Translations under genes and position numbers: made by a program
NCBI RefSeq assembly: GCF_003991195.1
Contig: NZ_RCWL01000006.1
Location: 96,256 to 160,255 of the forward strand
Source of the DNA: Gynurincola endophyticus
GTDB taxonomy: Bacteria; Bacteroidota; Bacteroidia; Chitinophagales; Chitinophagaceae
Direction of reading: 5' to 3'
Length of the DNA stretch: 64,000 bases
The notes under the pieces: generated by a model
What the model saw: the letters and a program-made list of their open reading frames with translations, nothing else
Database searches by the model: none
What the model was told of the DNA's origin: nothing
Shown: in pieces, positions 59,425-64,000 of the stretch
Layout: the number at the start of each line of letters is the position of its first letter
Numbering within the stretch: the first letter of the stretch is position 1

Positions 59425-61197
59425 TTATTCGATAATGCCCATTTGTTTCATTAAGAAACTGGCGTTTTTATTTTTTGCGACCCCTTTTTGTATAAGATAA
59501 TTAAAATAGAGTTGTTCATTCTGAATAATACTTTCAAAACAGTAATTGGTCATTTTACCAGTGTATTGTTCTTCCAGATTACTTAGAATCAGATCGTGTG
59601 TGGCGAAAATACATAAACAGTTATGCTTCATGAGCTGTTTCATGTAGGCAGCAGAACCATTGGTTTTATCGTCGCTGTTTGTGCCTTTTAAAATTTCATC
59701 GATCAATACCAGTACAGGAAAACGATGGGTTTTAATCAGATCAATGATGTCTTTAAGCTGGTTTAATTCAGCTTTAAAATAGGAAGTGTTTTCCTGTAAA
59801 GAATCACTTACCCGGATAGAGGTTAATACTTTTAAAGGGGAAAGTGAGAATTCGCTTGCTGCTACAGGAGCTCCTAGTTGTGATAAAATTACATTCACAC
59901 CTATTGTTCTTAAAAAAGTAGTTTTCCCCGACATGTTAGAGCCGGTTAATAAAACTAATTGTTCTTCTTCTCCAATCGTAAAAGAATTACTCACTGCACT
60001 GCTGATCATCAACGGGTGGAAAACATCTTTTGCACGTATACAGAGTTTTTCTCTGATAAAGCCCGGATATTGATACGTGGGGTGGTTAAAAGCAAACGTA
60101 CCTATAGATACATAGTATTCTATTTTACCTATTAAAGTTTCCCATTCCTGAAAAGAAGATTGATATTCTTCTTTCCATTTTTCAACCTTCGCCAAACAAT
60201 GAATTTCATAGAACAGGTAACTGTTGAGAAAGAGTTTTACCAGTAAGTTATTAGTGGCCTCTGTCATCTCAAGGTGTTTATGTAATTTAAGCAGTGCGCG
60301 ATAAGCTTTTTCTGCCTGTTGATGTTCTTCTTTTAATTCATTAACCTGGCGGGTATGGTCAGTAAATGATTTTAGGATAGTACTGTACTTTTCGATATAC
60401 GATTCGTATGCTGTTATTTTTTGATGTAATGAATAGCTTTTCAGAGAAAGGCGGATACTTAAAGGAAAGAATACCAGCATGGGTATTGTAGCCCATATGA
60501 AATTTTCAGTAATTATACTGGCCACAACGCATACTGCTGATATTACAGGAACGCTCCATCTCAATACATTCATATTAGCAGTACTGAAGTGTTTGGTGGT
60601 ATCATGTATCCATGCCTGCATTTTTTTGAGTACAGATGCATCTTCTTCTGTTCGATAATAAGCTGCGATTTCTATATTGAGTTTCGGATGTTTTGCAACT
60701 GCTTTAACCTTTTGCTGGTCAATAAGCAATTCTTCAATATTTAAATTTGCATTGATAATGCTGTTGCTGAGTGCCGCATTACCATAGTGGGTATGGGTTC
60801 TGTTTATATAATGGAACAGTGACTTGTTACCAAAAAGGTCAAGGTCGAAGGTTGTACTGTTGAACTCTTGCAGCGATTCGCCTTTTGAGAAAAAATTATT
60901 GCCGGTAGCGAGGTTATCAGCTTCGTTTTCAATCACCTTTATCTGAGCGTTTAAGGCTTCTTTTAAAGATTGTGCATTGGCTGAAAGTTTGATTAACCAG
61001 ATAAAAATGGCCACTCCTGCCAGTAATATTAAATAATGTACAGTGCTAAGCTGGTTCCATTGATGGTATACAAAATAACCCAGTAATACAAATACCAGTA
61101 AGCGGCCAAAACCTAACCAGGATATTTTAGATTTTACCTTTTTTAAAGCGATGCTTAATTCGTCTTTATAATTGTTATAGAAGTCGACAGGTTTCAT
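59425..61197 (-). CDS. Membrane-anchored MutS-like ATPase
   Basis: 590 residues. The C-terminal third is a MutS ATPase: EEEQLVLLTGSNMSGKTTFLRTIG with Walker A Gly419-Thr427 (GSNMSGKTT) and Lys425, VLVLIDEILKGTNSDDK with Walker B Asp500-Glu501, and FATHDLIL with the H-loop. The N-terminal mismatch-binding domains (I and II) of MutS1 are absent. Instead there are two hydrophobic pairs, LLVFVLLGYFVYH with LILLAGVAIFIWLI near 30-65 and VPVISAVCVVASIITENFIWATIPMLVFFPLSI near 205-245, so the protein sits in the inner membrane, with the clamp region (lever helices) between. It is not a mismatch-repair enzyme in the classic sense. Two bases separate it from the aspartate kinase gene, implying cotranscription. 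Confidence 0.9.
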   Translation of the reverse strand: MKPVDFYNNYKDELSIALKKVKSKISWLGFGRLLVFVLLGYFVYHQWNQLSTVHYLILLAGVAIFIWLIKLSANAQSLKEALNAQIKVIENEADNLATGNNFFSKGESLQEFNSTTFDLDLFGNKSLFHYINRTHTHYGNAALSNSIINANLNIEELLIDQQKVKAVAKHPKLNIEIAAYYRTEEDASVLKKMQAWIHDTTKHFSTANMNVLRWSVPVISAVCVVASIITENFIWATIPMLVFFPLSIRLSLKSYSLHQKITAYESYIEKYSTILKSFTDHTRQVNELKEEHQQAEKAYRALLKLHKHLEMTEATNNLLVKLFLNSYLFYEIHCLAKVEKWKEEYQSSFQEWETLIGKIEYYVSIGTFAFNHPTYQYPGFIREKLCIRAKDVFHPLMISSAVSNSFTIGEEEQLVLLTGSNMSGKTTFLRTIGVNVILSQLGAPVAASEFSLSPLKVLTSIRVSDSLQENTSYFKAELNQLKDIIDLIKTHRFPVLVLIDEILKGTNSDDKTNGSAAYMKQLMKHNCLCIFATHDLILSNLEEQYTGKMTNYCFESIIQNEQLYFNYLIQKGVAKNKNASFLMKQMGIIE

Positions 61198-61199
61198 GC

Positions 61200-62462
61200 T
61201 TAATTTTTCAATAATGCCTGATAGGTGTTGTTCGTCTGTTGTAATAAAATGATATTATCATTATCAATATACTTTTTAATCAAAGTACCATTGTAATTTC
61301 TTATTGTATATAAAGTAAGATTCTGCTGAATATTTACTTCTCCCAAAGTTGCCAGACTGGTGGCGAGGTTGGGAGTGGTGTTTTTATCGTATGTTAAACA
61401 TATCTGAACAGAAACAGCCCCTACCTGTATAAGATGAGAGGTTAAATGATGATTGTCTAATATTTCATACAATGTTTGAAGCGGTTTTCCTCCCACAAAC
61501 GAATAATCGGGGGTGGTAAATTCTATCAGGCATTGATGATCTTTTTTTACTATCACCGGTGGTAACCCTTTCACGGTTTGTTCACTAACCAGTGTTCCTT
61601 GTTCAGCTGGCTGTATAAAACTCTTGATATATAAAGGAATTTTCTTATCCAGTAATGGTTGAATGGTTTTAGGGTGTACAACCTGGGCTCCATAAAAAGA
61701 AAGCTCTATAACGTCCTGATAACTTAATGAGGGGATAAAATTTGCCTCATTGAATACTTTCGGATCAGCAGTCATGAATCCAGGCACGTCTTTCCAGATA
61801 GTCAGGTTTTTTGCATTTAAGGCATGGGCAAATAGTGCGGCAGAATAGTCACTGCCTTCTCTGCCAAGGGTAGTACTTTCATTCTCATCGGTAGAGCCGA
61901 TAAACCCTTGTGTGATTACAGACTTTTCGCTCAGAATAGATTTTACCTGCTGGTCTACCGCATTCTGAAAGAAATCAAGATCAACAGATGCAAACCGGAA
62001 TGCATCATTGGTTCTAAGAATGTCCCTTACATCGAGCCATTCGTTTTTAAAACCAATTTCGTTTAAGTAATTAGATACGATCGTTGAGCTCATGAGTTCG
62101 CCCACACAAACAATCTGATCGTAGTAGTAATCGTATGATTGAACAACCCTGTCATGCATTAACCATTCTACTTCAGTGAAAAAGTCCAGTAAATAACTCT
62201 CGGTATGGGATAACCGATCATTTAAAAGTTCTTTTGCGAGTGAGAGATGGGATTGTTTGATTTCTTCAAACAAAGCCAGCGCAGTTGCTTGTTCTCCTTT
62301 ATAATATGTATTAACTACACGTTCCAGTGCGTTAGTTGTTTTTCCTAAGGCAGAGATAATAATACATACGGGATCGTTTGCGTAAGTTTTTAAAATTGAT
62401 CCGACGTTTTTTATATTTTCGACACTTTGAATACTGGCACCACCAAATTTGAAAACCTTCAT
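61200..62462 (-). CDS. lysC: Aspartate kinase
   Basis: 420 residues. The kinase domain has KFGGASIQSVENIKNVGSILK at the start, CIIISALGKTTNALE, GELMSSTIVSNYLNEIGF, VITQGFIGSTDENESTTLGREGSDYSAALFAHAL and LTIWKDVPGFMTADPKVFNEANFIPSLSYQDVIELSFYGAQVVHPKTIQPL, all typical of aspartokinases. An ACT-like C-terminal stretch (about 330-410, VGGKPLQTLYEILDNHHLTSHLIQVGAVSVQICLTYD) is short, and allosteric feedback is uncertain. It phosphorylates aspartate at the head of the lysine, methionine and threonine pathways. The MutS-like gene follows after two bases. It is a monofunctional kinase without homoserine dehydrogenase. Confidence 0.94.
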   Translation of the reverse strand: MKVFKFGGASIQSVENIKNVGSILKTYANDPVCIIISALGKTTNALERVVNTYYKGEQATALALFEEIKQSHLSLAKELLNDRLSHTESYLLDFFTEVEWLMHDRVVQSYDYYYDQIVCVGELMSSTIVSNYLNEIGFKNEWLDVRDILRTNDAFRFASVDLDFFQNAVDQQVKSILSEKSVITQGFIGSTDENESTTLGREGSDYSAALFAHALNAKNLTIWKDVPGFMTADPKVFNEANFIPSLSYQDVIELSFYGAQVVHPKTIQPLLDKKIPLYIKSFIQPAEQGTLVSEQTVKGLPPVIVKKDHQCLIEFTTPDYSFVGGKPLQTLYEILDNHHLTSHLIQVGAVSVQICLTYDKNTTPNLATSLATLGEVNIQQNLTLYTIRNYNGTLIKKYIDNDNIILLQQTNNTYQALLKN

Positions 62463-62549
62463 AAAGAAGCAGAATTATTTATATAAAAGTAAAGGAATCG
62501 GCTACAAATTTCGATAAAAAAAATGAAGTTAATACTTTCTATCAGAACC

Positions 62550-62581
62550 TTGTGAGGAATGTTTGATTTCATATACATTTG
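62550..62581 (+). promoter_or_regulatory. Candidate fbp promoter (TTG-N21-TAnnTTTG)
   Basis: TTG at 62550-62552, 21-base spacer, TACATTTG at 62574-62581, an exact -7 match. It lies 38 bases before the ATG at 62619 and inside the longer in-frame extension starting at 62559, which is therefore unlikely to be translated. Confidence 0.55.
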
Positions 62582-62618
62582 GTGCAAATATTCACTTTAC
62601 TGCTTAAATCAAATTGTT

Positions 62619-63626
62619 ATGAGCGCAATTAGTCGCAAAGTGCTAACATTAGATGAATTTACCATTTTACAGTTAAGAAATTTTCCAAATGCCACAGGTG
62701 AATTAAGTGGTTTGTTAAGAGATATCGGATTGGCTGCTAAACGTGTGAACGTGGAGGTAAATAAAGCCGGTTTAGTGGATATATTAGGAGATGCGGGTGC
62801 TACGAATATCCAGGGAGAAGACGTTAAGAAACTGGACGTTTTCGCCAATAATCAATTTATGGGGGTACTCAGGCACGGTATCAGCTGTGCGGGTATCGGT
62901 AGTGAAGAGTTGGATGACTTTGTGGTTTTTGATGATCCGGTTAGTGTGAACTCAAAGTATGTGTGTTTGTTTGATCCTTTAGACGGTAGCGGTAATATTG
63001 ATGTCAACGTATCAATCGGTACCATTTTCTCGGTTTTCAGACGGGTTACCCCTGTAGGAACACCGGTTACTGCAGCAGATTTTCTGCAACCGGGTGTAAA
63101 GCAGGTAGCTGCGGGATATGTAATTTACGGGTCTTCCACTATGCTGGTGTATGCTACCAGAAGAGGTTGTAACGGTTTTACATTAGATCCTAGTATTGGT
63201 GAGTTTTGTTTAAGCCACCCGGATATCAAGTGCCCTGAACTGGGTAAAATTTACTCTGTAAATCATGGTAACTTCTTTCAGTATGATGAAGGCGTAAGAA
63301 AGTATATCGATGGTTGTCAGCGTAAAAACAAGTCGAATGGTGGCCCTTACACCCAGCGTTATATCGGATCAATGGTAGCTGATGTACACAGAAACCTGAT
63401 TAAAGGTGGCATCTTCATGTACCCTGCCACTCAGGATAAGCCGAATGGCAAATTGAGATTACTCTATGAATGTAATCCGTTTGCTTTCATAGTAGAAGTA
63501 GCCGGTGGTAAAGCCACTAACGGCCAGCAACGTATTCTTGAAATTGTACCGACAGAGTTGCACCAGCGTTCCCCATTATTTATTGGCTCTAAGTTAATGA
63601 TGGAAGAGTTAGAGTCTCATTTATAA
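62619..63626 (+). CDS. fbp: Class 1 fructose-1,6-bisphosphatase
   Basis: 335 residues from ATG 62619, chosen because the upstream extension overlaps a good promoter and class 1 enzymes begin near this point. Motifs are [32 protein letters not shown], then the metal site [26 protein letters not shown] with the family [47 protein letters not shown] and [25 protein letters not shown]. It dephosphorylates fructose-1,6-bisphosphate in gluconeogenesis. Length is normal. It is divergent from the aspartate kinase gene. Confidence 0.97.
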   Translation: MSAISRKVLTLDEFTILQLRNFPNATGELSGLLRDIGLAAKRVNVEVNKAGLVDILGDAGATNIQGEDVKKLDVFANNQFMGVLRHGISCAGIGSEELDDFVVFDDPVSVNSKYVCLFDPLDGSGNIDVNVSIGTIFSVFRRVTPVGTPVTAADFLQPGVKQVAAGYVIYGSSTMLVYATRRGCNGFTLDPSIGEFCLSHPDIKCPELGKIYSVNHGNFFQYDEGVRKYIDGCQRKNKSNGGPYTQRYIGSMVADVHRNLIKGGIFMYPATQDKPNGKLRLLYECNPFAFIVEVAGGKATNGQQRILEIVPTELHQRSPLFIGSKLMMEELESHL

Positions 63627-63641
63627 AAAAATGCAAAAATT

Positions 63642-63697
63642 AGAACGTTCTCCTGTTTTTGGATCAATTTTTTATAGATTCAGGATATGAGAACGTT
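63642..63697. repeat. Inverted repeat reaching into the start codon of the CAP-domain gene
   Basis: aacgttctc (63644-63652) is complementary to gagaacgtt (63689-63697), which covers the last base of the ATG and codons 2-3 of the next gene. The left arm is also part of a 10-bp palindrome agaacgttct (63642-63651). In mRNA the hairpin could mask the start, or it may act as the fbp terminator stem since T-rich DNA lies between. Confidence 0.4.
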
Positions 63698-64000
63698 TTA
63701 TTTATTTTTAAGCTGCCTTTTTTTGCTGACGGCCTGTGCCAGTACCGGCAAAAATACCACTACCACTACAAAAACAACTACTTCAGGTAGTTCCGGTGCT
63801 GCGGGTTCGAGGCCCATATTAACCACCAGCGTAGCCCCGGCGATCGAAAAAGAAATACTCCGTTTAGTGAATCAGCACCGCCGGTCTAAAGGGTTAAACG
63901 CTTTGGCTGACCTGGCTCCTATGTCGGTAGAGGCCCGCAAGCATTCGGCGAATATGGCTTCTGGCAAAGTGCAGTTCGGGCATTTCGGTTTTGACACCCG
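63687..64000 (+). CDS. CAP-domain (SCP/PR1-like) lipoprotein, 3' truncated by window edge
   Basis: The frame is open to the window end (104 codons). MRTFYLFLSCLFLLTAC is a clear lipoprotein signal with anchor cysteine 17, followed by a Thr/Ser-rich linker (ASTGKNTTTTTKTTTSGSS). From about residue 55 the sequence EILRLVNQHRRSKGLNALADLAPMSVEARKHSANMASGKVQFGHFGFDT matches the beginning of a CAP domain: helix LVNQHR, second helix with ARKHSANMA, and His-Phe of the G-H-F motif, which holds the first CAP histidine. Bacterial CAP proteins are secreted proteins of mostly unknown function, sometimes nucleases or sugar binders. It starts 60 bases after fbp. Confidence 0.85.
   Translation, partial: MRTFYLFLSCLFLLTACASTGKNTTTTTKTTTSGSSGAAGSRPILTTSVAPAIEKEILRLVNQHRRSKGLNALADLAPMSVEARKHSANMASGKVQFGHFGFDT

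Noticed and set aside
59425-61197. Canonical MutS mismatch-repair protein
   Set aside because: Domains I and II with the mismatch-contacting Phe-Xaa-Glu motif are absent, and hydrophobic segments take their place.

Overview
The window looks like chromosomal DNA of a Bacteroidota bacterium, most likely class Chitinophagia (Chitinophagaceae-like). Pointers are two SusC/SusD pairs, an ECF sigma/FecR module, a GLPGLI protein, many lipoproteins with the Bacteroidota style of signal, DUF4241, DUF819 and DUF4861 proteins, AT-rich intergenic DNA, few Shine-Dalgarno sequences and candidate -33/-7 promoters of the TTG ... TAnnTTTG type. I see no rRNA, tRNA, CRISPR array, insertion sequence or phage gene. 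The first gene (SusC) and the last gene (CAP-domain lipoprotein) are cut by the window edges.

Region 1 (2-12503, all plus strand) is a polysaccharide-utilisation locus that I read as specific for alpha-mannosides: SusC, SusD, a fused class I phosphomannose isomerase, an MFS sugar porter, two lipoproteins of unknown role, a GH92 glycosidase with an N-terminal discoidin-like domain, and a ROK sugar kinase. Together they could bind a mannoside, release mannose, import it, phosphorylate it and convert it to fructose-6-phosphate. A strong terminator closes the locus.

Region 2 (12551-20510) holds a minus-strand group of small or secreted proteins (a two-cysteine peptide, a propeller-like lipoprotein, a CxxC lipoprotein). 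Next to it on the plus strand are an outer-membrane barrel receptor, a GLPGLI protein and a second, more canonical GH92 enzyme. A cluster of palindromic REP-like repeats follows.

Region 3 (20511-31503) has a secreted M14 peptidase and a DeoR/GlpR regulator on the minus strand, divergent from an extended glycerol/glycerophosphodiester locus: glpD, a calcineurin-type phosphoesterase, an SGNH esterase, glpK, glpF and a glycerophosphodiester phosphodiesterase.

Region 4 (31658-34788, minus) is a copper-resistance cluster: a CopZ-like protein, CopA, and an AraC-type regulator with its own N-terminal CxxC metal-binding-like domain. Region 5 (34839-39501) carries housekeeping and orphan genes: DUF4241, a small membrane protein, S41 peptidase, YceI, FKBP isomerase and a HAD phosphatase.

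Region 6 (39502-47555) joins a MauE-like membrane protein and a Cys/Trp-rich exported peptide (plus strand) to a convergent ECF sigma, FecR, SusC (with STN domain), SusD system (minus strand). Hairpin terminators separate the sigma, fecR and susCD units. This is the best candidate in the window for an undescribed peptide/receptor system, together with the peptide, propeller and barrel group in region 2.

Region 7 (47740-64000) contains an exported Mn-type superoxide dismutase, a DUF819 permease, a DUF4861 lipoprotein, a tripartite RND efflux operon, a large TlpA-like lipid- or membrane-associated thioredoxin protein, a membrane-anchored MutS-like ATPase next to aspartate kinase, class 1 fructose-1,6-bisphosphatase, and the start of a CAP-domain lipoprotein.
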